Below are positions 14,501-25,772 of a DNA stretch of 64,000 nucleotides, piece by piece. How positions within the stretch are numbered: the first letter of the stretch is position 1; each line of letters begins with the position of its first letter. Location of the stretch: positions 11,332,099 through 11,396,098 of the forward strand of contig OW285193.1 of NCBI GenBank assembly GCA_935421135.1, given 5' to 3'. The notes under the pieces are model-generated. The model was given only the letters and a program-made list of their open reading frames with translations. It made no database searches and was not told where the DNA came from. The stretch is from Bugulina stolonifera. Its lineage: Eukaryota; Bryozoa; Gymnolaemata; Cheilostomatida; Bugulidae. Made by a program: the position numbers and the translations under genes.

Positions 14501-15833
14501 TTCCTATTAAACTGCATCTTCAGTGGAAAAGATTTATGTGTAGTATTTACAGTGTCAAATGTTAAAAATACAAAATAGAATTTTTTCCATTATTTAGCTA
14601 CTCATCTGGCAACCTGTTGTTTGGGCTGACAGAATTTGATTAAGCACCTGGTACTACCTTGTACTACCTATCACATGAGATGGCGTGATCTTCAAACTAC
14701 AAACACATTTTTAGATTACACAAAGCTGATGACATATTCATAAAATTCATTTGGAAATCAGTTTCATTTCAATAAGGGGACTTGTGTTGTCTATGAAACT
14801 CCATGCATACCAAACATCTACATGTAGTACACAATAATCATAATGTATACATTGCGTTCTCATACATGTACTTGTTCCAGGGGTCATATCAACTATTGAT
14901 CAATTCTCAACATAACTAGATACACATGCACAAATACTGAGATTTATTTTCTATCACAAACCAAACAGGGTTTGGCATTCTTTCTTTTCAATTTGCCAAA
15001 TTGAGCTTGTTGGAATGAGAGACCAAAATAATCATAAATGGTGCTTATGAACTCCAAAAATGTTATTTGCAGACCATGTTGTCATGTTCTCCTATTTTCA
15101 GGACAATGCAATGAAGGGGCTGAGCAGGGAACAGTAAATAGCTTGCTGATTATAATGATGATAGCCCAACTACCCACACTTATGCCTTTGTTGGCAACAG
15201 GGACTCTACAACAGTTCCTGTCAAATTTAAATCCCAAACGTGTTAGCCAAAATATTTCAAAACTTATTATATGTGCATTACTGCATTTATTAAAAATATT
15301 CTTGGTGAATGAGCTAAATAATTTCTAAAGTCAATATTATAATATATCCCCATTTACAAGATAGGCACTTTTTCACCATTTGCTGCATCACAAAGTGAAT
15401 TAGGAGAAAGAATCAGAGAAAATCTAATAGTATGGTTTTTTATTGTTTGATGACTTGTCTCCTACACTGTATAAATACACCCAATCATCTGCCGAAGTGT
15501 AAATATACTACTTCCTGCATTCCTACAGACAAGTTGTTATTATGTAGGTTATTTGTGGGTCACAGTGGTCTCATAGTATACCTGATAGATGAAAATGATG
15601 AGACAAAACTTCAGCGATACGGCCAGTTGGTGGGATCCTTGGGAACGGAACCAAGGATATACCTGGCCACCCCAATATCATATGTAATCGAGAGAATAGC
15701 CAATGACCCTAGGTTACTCGTAAGAGATATCTCACCAATGAATTCATTGCGATATAGTAATACTGACTCTGTAACTCCAGTGCAAGAAACCGCAGGTACT
15801 AATCGCTTCCAACAAGCTACTGACATGGTGTAA
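11539..15833 (+). CDS. Unrecognised protein built from repeated phase-0 exons
   Basis: Exons proposed: 11539-11628 (ATG at 11539), 12589-12825, 13402-13641, 13731-14006, 14179-14224, 15529-15833 (stop TAA 15831-15833). They join in frame to 397 residues. The three middle exons are all phase 0-0 and all end in a codon CAG. They are Lys/Arg/Ser-rich with acidic patches, and exon 3 (NFFRSIPRM, SNDSAYASF, KRGKK) resembles exon 4 (SFFRRSYRF, SNHSFDSGFGSF, GKKGQ), which suggests internal exon duplication. The last exon is different: it is more hydrophobic (LFVGHSGLIVYLIDEND). No signal peptide, membrane segment or known domain is recognised. The join from 14224 to 15529 is the weakest part; a further small exon could lie between. 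I cannot assign a function. Confidence 0.6.
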
Positions 15834-17496
15834 AACGTAACAAGATCTGGTGAGATCGGCTCCTTTGTCAGATCTGTTCATTTATAGAAATGTCACTGCA
15901 ACTATTGTTGATTAATATTTATTTTGTAATCAGGTTTGTTATTCATCCTAACTCATCCACCAGTCATTATTGTGCAGTTTACAAATCGAATCGCAAAGTT
16001 TTGTAATTATCTCATATTATTATCATAATTACCACCTGTTACCGGTGCTTTTTTAAAAAGGTCTATATGGATTTAAGAATACTCAGACTCACTCATTTGT
16101 TATTATTTTTAATATTTTATTACCAATATTGTATTCAATAGTCCTAGCAGTCAACCAAACATTTCAGTCAATCATATTGTATAAATATAGACAAACTGTA
16201 GAATAGTAATATTAATAAGCAGAAAATAAGAAAAGTTGGCTAATAACTACAGTTTGTTAAAATAAAACTTGAGATATACGGCCTCTACAGATGTTAGATA
16301 AAAAAATGTATTATGGCTCAGCAACATTGTAATTTGTTAACAGTATTGTACACGTAGTTAAAGAGTAGGTTTATCAGGTTTATGCTACATTATACATAAA
16401 GATAGAGCTCCCTGATAACATCATAGCTCACCAACTATTTACAAGCTCAACACTAACAACATTCATACTCAAGAGCTGGGGTTATCATGCAGCAAACATC
16501 TTTCTCACGTACAGCTAAAGAAGCCTGGTTCAGGTTATCATTGATGAATTGGTAAGCTTGTGAAATGACCATAGAAAGAAGGAGCATTGGGCTACATTAT
16601 AATAATATGTAAATCATGATTGTGTCTTGGAGAGGAATTTGACATTGTCGAAATAACAAAGTTCAATCCATAGCAAACTCAACGGCTCCATTGCTGCGCT
16701 TATAGGGGCCTTCAGATTTCAATATCTCTCTCTGTCAACAACATTGTCAAGTGAAGCCAAAAAGAGAACGATTCAGGATATGCATGCATATAATACCAAA
16801 TGTGAAGAGACAAGAGCCAACCTTTAGATGAAAGAATGTAGATATTGTAAAGTTGTGAGCCAAAGAAATATTTTAACTTCATTCATGTGATAGAGATAGT
16901 CATCTAGAAACTATCAGGGAATTTACAATACTAAAACACAGTCATTATTTGCTCATTGTAGGATATAGAGTTTAGGACAATCTGCATATAAAATATTCAT
17001 TGGCGATTCATCAACTGTGAACTGGTTGTTTGTTGATACCTACTTTTATGTATAATATGTTGTATAACTACATGTACTTGACCCGCATTGAAGGATAGAA
17101 TAAATCTAATTTGGGCAACGAGTTAAGGTTGAATTCAATTTTTAATGTGGAATATTGCATAGTGTGAAATATCTTTTATTGAAATATTTATTATCATAGA
17201 AATATCCTATAAAATTTAAAGCAATAGTTGACGATAGCCCACTACTACTACTACCCATACGAATATTCTGCTCTGCTTTCTTACCAGGAAGTATGAGACT
17301 GGTATCTTAACCAGAACACTTTGTTACACGTAAATATGGTCAACACCTCACATAGAGTCTGATATTATGAACTTATTTCACTGTAATGCAAAACTTGAAC
17401 TGATCAAAATGTGTGACCCTGATGTCACAGTCCTCTACACTTATACACAGCTATAAACATACCTCTATACTATGTGACTAAACTATACATATTATA
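15834..17496. other. Convergent intergenic region
   Basis: Holds the 3' ends of the orphan gene (+) and PSMG1 (-). A plus-strand AATAAA at 16261-16266 could serve the orphan gene. No exon or RNA gene is supported. Confidence 0.5.
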
Positions 17497-20400
17497 TCAC
17501 ATGTAAAGCATGTTCCTCGTGTTACTTTGATCCACAAGTTTCTTTAGCTCTGAGGTGCAGTCAGGGTTGGGCTACAAAGAATAATATGTTCTCTGGTATT
17601 GCATAAGGGCATTGTAGAACACAAAGAGTTCACTATAATTATCACACACCACTAGTGGCTAATAAGGAAATAAAATAAAACATGTAGTAAATTTAGATCT
17701 TATTCTTTTTTTTTGGCATATTGATATGTGCCAGACATTGATGAGTGGATCATGATGTGTGACACTTAAATAGGAATAATTCAAACTCTTTTAATAATAA
17801 GCCGTGGAGCAGAAATGAATAACAATGACAATGTTAGAATATTTAAACACTGTGCACTAGTCATTGAGCAGCAAAAATATAATTATGTTTTATATTTTCT
17901 TCGACATTGTGCAAACAACAAGCAACGATACCTGCATTCTATTTAAAAAAAACATCTCCACTTAGCTATATTGTTATAAATTTGTAGGTGTATCATGTAT
18001 CTCATGAAGTCAGTAATCAGTTGGAATGTACATACTGCAGTATAAGTGTGGGTTATATATAAGAATTATCTTGGTTTTCACATGCTTTATAACAAATCAT
18101 TAGGGGGAGCTATAAAATTAAGTACTGAACTCCTTCAGTAAAGCATACTGCGATTATCAATGGATGCATTTAGATCCTTATTGCAGTGATAATAGCCATA
18201 CTTGCCAAGTAACCTGGGTAAAAAATCTGGACACATGCGCGGACCAGAGGGAGGACGGGTGACATGGCCGCAGACCATGCCAGCCCGCGTAGCGGGCTGC
18301 CAGAAAGGGTGCGGGAGGGGTAGAGGAGCACATCCCGCATTCAAAATATTTTTTTGTGAGCCACTAAAATGACAGTAGTTAGTGCAACTTCACTTGTATT
18401 TGTATGCTGCTCTAGTGGTCAAAAATATGTTCATATTACATGCATATTGGAATGGTTTTAAAATGGTGAGAAGAATTAGAATAGGAATGAAATTGCAAAG
18501 AGTGCTTCAGGTTGGATCATCTAAAGAAGACCTATAAAACTTGCTACAACATAAAAATTTATTAGAAACCAAATTTTTGTTTCATTTTATTAAATTATAA
18601 ACATATACATGTAAATAGCTTTATTTATGAAAACACTGAATTATAATCATAATACTAATAATTCAGTATTTTCATAAGTTAAGTTTATTATTATTATAAT
18701 AAAAATTATAATCATAATGTAAGCCTGTCTTTTGAACTTCAGAATCATTGAGAATAAACAAATCTTCTAAGCTTTTAAGTGGCGTGACAGCTTTTAGACA
18801 ACAGCTTTGATATGCTTCCGGGTCAGCGTGTGCCTGGCTATGTCATTGGTACCACCATCAGTAATACTAGAAGGTGCAGAAGGCATAATTATAATATTCA
18901 TTATATTGATATTAAAAACCTAATTTACATTTAGAAATAAAATAAATAAATTTGACCCATTGATTTTAATTTTGAAAGTTGCCGAGTCTTTTGCTTGTCT
19001 GTACTGTGAGAATTGTTTGGCTTAACAGCTAAATTAACATCCAATTAATAGACAAATAATGGAAACATTATTTGTGCAAGCAAATAATTATAATATCAAT
19101 GAGTGAATTTTCATTTGCGCGGTGGTTGTCATTGACATTAGAGCGTTTATATAAAATAGCTATCCATTGTTGGGGAGGCTTTAGTACACTGCCAATATAG
19201 CTCAGGAATTAGTCAGAGTTTGGACTATCACTAGTGGCAATTGGCATAGACACGACAGTTAGTAGACATCGAACTACTTTAAAAATAAACGGCGTGTAGC
19301 ATTGTATTTAGCAAAATTCCCCAGGATTTGCGACGCTCAGCCTTTTTTCAGCCAATGTTTTGGAAAATCCAAAGAAAATAATAAATAAATTTTTTGGAGC
19401 AGCAATTTTCTAATTCCCGGGGTATAAATCAGGACATTGGGACAGTGTAGGGACAATTTTCAAATCCCGGGGGTGTCCCGAGAAACCCGGGACACTTGGC
19501 AAGTATGATAATAGCATCCATATCAGTTGACAATTCATGCCTTACTGAAGAATTCATGTACAATGATATAGTGGAGATATGTAATACTAACCACATAAAT
19601 GTCTTTGAATGGAGTAGCTGTGACTAGTTTAGAGAACTCAGTCAATGATTGTATATCCAGGTATATGTTCTCAGTATAGCAGACATAATAGACTGCAGAT
19701 ATCCCCTTCACCTGACAGTAACTCATCACTAAAACACAGATATTCACAAATATTTGATGGTTAGATGAATAAACAAACTACTCACTATAACCCTCGAGGT
19801 ATTTGACTTCTGTGGAAAGTATGATGATTATGGTTAGTCTATTTCATTATTTGATCAAAAAAGCATTACTCTTGGGGCCCTAAAATATGGATGGTATCAG
19901 CAGTCTAGTATGACAAGAGTAGCGCACCTAAACTGTAAGCGTCCGCTAACAATAAAAATGTAGATAGACCTGATAGGCTGGAGGAAGATTGGCCATAATT
20001 TGTTAAATTGAAACATTAAAAATCGATCATGCTAACTTCACAAAAGGTAGTCCACTATTGGTGAAAGGGCACATCTGCTAACAAGATATCTCTAAACTTT
20101 GGCCTTTACAAACAAAAACTCATCAAAACCAATTTGGAATCTTAAAACAATGTACAGAGTCTGAACGAGATTTTGAAGTTAGTTTCATTACAATTTTCCA
20201 CATTGGTGGAACAACTCCTAAGTTGAGAGACTTGCCCTGTGCCGGAAGGCCATCTATAACATTGGGCTGTTCCAAATAGTTACAGAGTGGAGCTCCCTGG
20301 AAGTGAGAAGTCTTCAGGGATCTCAGGAAAGGGACCTACAATGGCGATACATTGGTATATAAAAACTGTCTGACTATGTCACTGCCTATTTGGCAGATTC

Positions 20401-21046
20401 TTATACCCAAGTCACAAGAGAAAAAGACTATTATTTTAGTTATTATGGGAACCTGTAGCAATGCGTTTTTTCTGAAACCTAGCCAAACGAAACCATTCCA
20501 AATAAGGCATGCATTTAATTATTTTCCCCAAGTAAAACTGATTGATTTGTGAATATAACTTACTTAAACATCACGCCATTATTAGATATAATATTGTGCC
20601 AATATAAAATGTCGAATTGGACAGGAAAAGAAATAATAAATTGAGAAATAATGCTAAATAACTGAAGTATTATAAAACTAAATGTGACATATTATAGATA
20701 TAAGAGCACCACCTGGAGGTCTGACATCACCTGACAAGAACTAAAAACAAGTCACATCATAATTACGCCATAGACCTACATTTTGTACATGTGGATAACG
20801 AATTTTTACCGTCAATGAAGTTCTACAATCTACTTACGGATATTTGAGAAGCGGGTACTTCAGATCTGTAGTCATTGACAGATTTATGGGATAGAACTGC
20901 TACATATGTGTTTATGGGTGTTATTCTTGAGAAGAGCTACAAATCATTGCATAACATAAACATCAATTCAAGTCTCGTGACTGTTCAATCTCATGTTTAG
21001 TAGTAGTAATAGTAGTAATAGTAGCAGTAGTAGTAGTAGTAGCAGT

Positions 21047-21132
<86 letters not shown>

Positions 21133-21172
21133 CAGCAGTAGCAGCAGTAGCAGCAGTAGCAGCAGTAGCAGC

Positions 21173-21261
<89 letters not shown>

Positions 21262-23139
21262 CAGTGGTAGTAGTAGTACTGAGTGAATCGAGTGGTGATA
21301 ATACCAACAGGAACTGCATGCAATTTGCTGAAGCTACTTGGTCTAATAGTAAATAGATAATATTAGAATAACAAGAACAATAAGGCTTACTGACCAACTC
21401 CCTGTACGAAGATAATACCAACTAACTTCTGACAGAAATAAATTTCACTTTGCAGTCAATAAAAATTATAGTAAATAGCTGTTCAACACATCTGATTCAT
21501 AATTCAAGAATATGAGTTGTGCCAGACCTGTGACCCCAGTCAGTACCTCACACATCCATACATGGTACAACATCCAAGGAAAGACAACCCTAATGTATCA
21601 TACCTGGTCGACTAGAGAATAGGCTTGCTCTGGTTGGACACTAATATTGCACTGACAGAATAGGATGGACGGCTGACTTTCCAGCCGATATATGAAACAT
21701 GTTTCATCGGTCACTTCCTGCTGGTCAAATGTGTTCACTGATTTCTCAGTTAATCCGGTACATATCACGCCTATCAACTCCTTGTCTCTGTGAAGGAAAT
21801 GTGTCTGGATGAATCCTAAAATGCAACACATCTACAGTTCAGTATAAAGCATGCTTTAAATAGCAGGAAATAATCTAAAATCAATGTACCGAATATTACA
21901 AAACTATAAGTACTGTTTTGGCGTTTGATCACGTTTTCGGCAAAATATCCTGATAAACAAGTTTGGAAAATATTAAAAGATGCAACTATTGAATGTTGAG
22001 TTGGCTGTATTCAACTTCAAATATAAATCTCACAGTATGTTTTCTACTAAAATGTTTTTTTTTCTGGAATATATTTCTTGTGTTTTGCACCCCAAACAAT
22101 CTACTAAAACAGTGAGTCAATCTCAGGATGAAAGCAACTCCATAAATTTATACTCTTCAAAAATATCTAATCAAGTTTTTACTAAATGGTTGAATGATTT
22201 CAAATATACTCGTACTTTAAGACCAGAACTATCCAATCATAAACGATAGATATTCCAAAATAATGACAAATTATCTTAGCAGCCATGTAAAAATGGAGTC
22301 AGTCGCTTCACCTGTTAGGTTGGTGGTATCATATCTTTGTTTGCACAACCAATCACTCAACCAATGCTCTATTACTATTGAATCTTTTTATTAGTGCAAG
22401 TTCTCTAGCTCTTAGAGTTATCCCAACTTTATATTATGTAGAAGAGGAAATATAACTCCAAAACAAGCAATATACGATACAAATCATGCAATACATGTAT
22501 ACTCAATACAAGGTACTAATGATGTATAGGAATTAAAAGCAGGGAAGCCATATCACCATTTTTAGGATGGGAGGAGAGAATAGACTGATATATAAATTAA
22601 TGAGTGATGCTGACTATAACTATGTAAATCCCATGAGAAATGGTCCGTCTCCTCTAACCTTACTTTGCAGTATGTTAATAGGTTGAGGGTGAAACATTCT
22701 GGCTTCCGTTGAATACACAGACTTACTTACCTGTGGCAACAGAATCTATAGCTATCACTAGAACACTGCATGACATCTTATCACTCTTACTGATCTCCTT
22801 GTGGACATTAGGTGACCATCGTAATGTCGCTGAGCTACATGTAGATAACCATAAATAGAATGTGAGCAAGTGTGAGCGCGCAATAAGAAGGTTCTCGGAA
22901 AGGATGCTGCCCTTCCTCTCACTAGGCAATAAGTAATCTCATCAGACATTAACGAGCTGCAAAATAGTGTACAAGATAAGTAGCACCTGGAGCAGCTACT
23001 GAGGACTTTATAATAATAGTCTATCTTTAACCTACCTCACTGTAGTAGTATCTGAGTCTTCCTCATCTTCCTCATCATCGACTGCCCGTGAGCTTATCTG
23101 CAGTACTTCGCCATAAAATGATGGTCCCAGCTCAGACAT
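17497..23139 (-). CDS. PSMG1: Proteasome assembly chaperone 1
   Basis: Exons in transcript order: 23139-23036, 22921-22731, 21815-21604, 21428-21391, 20865-20838, 20335-20236, 19728-19592, 17571-17497. Total 294 residues; human PSMG1 has 288. Recognised segments: N-terminal acidic DDEEDEED, VLVIAIDSVATG, PSILFCQCN, LKTSHFQ, NYLEQPNV, SYCQV and CYTENIYLDI, and a last exon with SELKKLVDQSNTRN. All correspond to human PAC1. PAC1 works with PAC2 in the cytosol to build the proteasome alpha ring and prevent off-pathway alpha dimers. Exons 4 and 5 are only 38 and 28 bases. Intron 6 starts with GC rather than GT (see findings), intron 4 holds a trinucleotide tract, and intron 7 holds a transposon. 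The start at 23139 fits the family N-terminus. Confidence 0.93.
18197..19507. mobile_element. Non-autonomous DNA transposon with 8-base target duplication
   Basis: Inverted ends CATACTTGCCAAGT are perfect over 14 bases (18197-18210 and 19494-19507), with weaker pairing inside. They are flanked by the direct repeat ATAATAGC at 18189-18196 and 19508-19515. An 8-base duplication is typical of hAT and P superfamily elements. Length is 1311 bases and no transposase frame is seen. The left arm has a GC-rich block at about 18236-18340 unlike the surroundings. It sits in the last intron of PSMG1. Confidence 0.85.
18625..18677. repeat. Hairpin inside the 18197-19507 element
   Basis: Arms 18625-18643 and 18659-18677 pair over 19 bases with one mismatch (TTATGAAAACACTGAATTA against TAATTCAGTATTTTCATAA), around a 15-base loop. 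Confidence 0.8.
20235..20236 (-). promoter_or_regulatory. Non-canonical GC splice donor, PSMG1 intron 6
   Basis: On the minus strand the exon ends ...GCACAGG and the intron begins GCAAGT at 20235. Joining to the acceptor before 19728 restores the family sequence LPAQVMSYCQV in frame. The extended match to AG|GCAAGT is the usual context of functional GC-AG introns. Confidence 0.85.
20997..21284. repeat. Compound CAG/TAG trinucleotide tract
   Basis: An uninterrupted (CAG)24 runs from 21058 to 21129. It is followed by TAGCAGCAG units, then a pure TAG run from about 21175, then further CAG and TAG. In the sense of PSMG1, which is on the minus strand, the tract is CTG/CTA within intron 4, between the 38-base and 28-base exons. 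Long homopolymer translations of it are not genes. Confidence 0.95.
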
Positions 23140-25772
23140 AATTTACTGACTGCAACATTATATACATTTAGTTAAAACCTAGATACTTCAAGCAACTATT
23201 GCAACGGACAACCTCACATTTAGCAATATGGCCCAAATGTATTTTGGTATACAAAACATCTTGAGGTGTGTGTAAAGGGACCTGCTACAACAGCCGTTCA
23301 TGATCAAAATTAATTATAAAACTTAGTAGTGAGCACATATTTGCATTCCAATTGGCTACCATTCTAATTATATCGTTGGTGCCAAAATCTACTACCACTA
23401 CTATAATGTACGGCTACATTCATACTAATATAGTGATGCTGATGAAGTTGTCTACTCATGACAAGGAACAATTAGCAGCTCAAATACACAAATTTGGTTA
23501 ACTGAGGAGCACATCTTACACAGATTCATCAAAGACAAGCATCCTTCCACACGTACTCCTTGATCTGACCTTTCACAGATTTCAGAAGAAGAAGAATGAA
23601 ACTGAAGTTAAATATAGGTAGCAACTAGAACTACCACACATTCAACTTTGGCATATCGTTACGGCATATGGTAGCTGTCTGCCATGATTGTAGAACTGAC
23701 TTGAATTATTGGTTATAGCCTTTCTCGAATTGATTAACCACACAGGTAAATAGTCATATCAGTTGGTCGGCTGTCGTTATGTCGGACAGGGGTGGCTGTA
23801 CCTCCGTGGGACCTAGGGTCTTTGTAGAGCAGATATTTGTGTAGAAAAATTCTAGCTGATCACTTCTTCCGATGGGAGATTCCAGGTACGTTGGAGAGTA
23901 TGAGTAATTTCAGCAGCACAGCAAGTTAGATTAATGTATTTGACAGCATTGCAAAAAGAACCAAATGCACTCTTAGCGAGCGTCGTCTTTTATATTAAAA
24001 GCACTGTCTACTGAAGTGTACTCTCAGCCCGGGGTTGACTATTGTTTGGTACGAGCCAGTTCACATAAATAAAAAATATTACAACGAAAATACATGACAG
24101 AAAAAGGGATACACTAAGTAACACTCTGCATAGGTATAAGGTTTATGGGACTGCCATAAGCCGGTGTATTATCACATGGAGATTAATAAGCTTGAGTGAT
24201 TGTCATCATGATTGCTAGGTGCAGATAGCACTATGATATGATAATAATAATCAGTCAAGAATGTATGCTAGCTAACATCAGTCTATTTATATACATATAT
24301 AAGTAGGCTATAGTTACATAGCATAAAGCAGGTCTAGGGGCTGTGCTATGAGTGCCCATAACAATAGTTATATAGCCTAATGTTAAATAGGACTAAGCCG
24401 ACCATAGAGTAAACATTACATACAATAATGGAGTTTTGTTCACGGCAGTAGAGTATCACCATTTTATACACAATTATTGGAAATATGCTTGCTGAAGACC
24501 ATTAAAAGTAGAGGTCAAGATGAATTTCATTTAGTAGAGGAAAATATATGGTCATTAATCAATTATGATGGGGTAAGTACTAAGTAGCAGTAGGCCTACA
24601 GAAAAGGTGAGAAACAATTTTGTATTATTAAACAAATAATGTAATCATAATAACCTAATAATCATAATAAATAATCATCGTCATAATCACACTTACTAAT
24701 TCTTATTAGTTATTTGATAACCTAATCACAATGATTATCACTATGACTATGAATTGAATGATATGATACATGACAACCACAGTTGATAGTTATAGTGATA
24801 ATAATGAAGTATTATAATAATAACCTTAAAATCATAATATTAATATATATATAAATTATCAATGATTTTATTGATTGTTGATTTGATAACATAATCCTAA
24901 TGATAATTAAATTATTAAATTATTAATTATGAATTATCATATCATTCAATGATTCATCATCATTCATCACCCACTCTCAGTGATCATGTCGACTATGAAA
25001 TGACGTAAATAATCAATGAAAGTTTTACTTTTGCCTAAATGGCAATTAAATAAATCATAATAGTTACAGAACAGTCATTGTTTAAAACAATAGAGAACGA
25101 ATTAAAAATAATTATATTCATGTTGATGTTCATAGACTCATTGAAAAGAAATCAGCAAAAATTCCACTAGTTAGCTATTCCACTTGGACTTTTCTAATAC
25201 TTTGTTAAATGGCCACTGGTTGGTTAGTTTCCTTGGTACTATCCAACCCTATTCAGTTAGAATCTGCGCTCCTTTGAAAAATCATTGCAAGAGACGACAA
25301 CTCCTAACTATCAGGCACAGCACTAGCATTATGAGCTAACTTTGTTACCATGGAAATAGAACAGCTAAAAAGCTCAAAATCTCTCTCTCACTTGCTGGTC
25401 AACAAAACAATTACAAAAATAGTCACTTAATCTAGTTATACATATGTATGCATTACATAATACACCTGTACCTCTTGAACAAACAAGTTTTGATGTAATG
25501 TCACTGCTAGTGATATAATATATATTGTTGGAAAGAGAAAGTTGGACGGTATACATACCTGTACAAGATGTAAATGTGATGTTTATTTATAACATTCACA
25601 AACCTGACCATGAAAATATATATACATATATATATATAAGTATTATACTCATTAAAAATATTGATTATTATATTTATGTTCAATAATCATACAAAGTTCA
25701 AGTATTTACAAGTGATATTATACATTTATAGAAACATTGTCCACCATAACATCTGCAACTCTCTCTTCCTTT
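23140..25772. other. Intergenic region, PSMG1 5' side and STEEP1 3' side
   Basis: No exon supported. The part from about 24240 to 25000 is very AT-rich with many TAATAATCATAAT-like words and short self-complementary stretches. A minus-strand polyadenylation signal (TTTATT on the plus strand, 25582-25587) fits STEEP1. Confidence 0.5.

Noticed and set aside
18135..18344. A 69-residue minus-strand frame with Pro/Arg-rich sequence
   Set aside because: It starts inside the transposon's GC-rich block and ends outside the element. No homology is recognised.
20963..21421. Long frames encoding poly-Ser, poly-Ala, poly-Thr or poly-Cys on both strands
   Set aside because: They are translations of the CAG/TAG microsatellite in a PSMG1 intron and have no splice or start support.
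21980..22249. An 89-residue plus-strand frame
   Set aside because: It lies opposite PSMG1 intron 2, is AT-driven, and has no recognisable domain or splice context.
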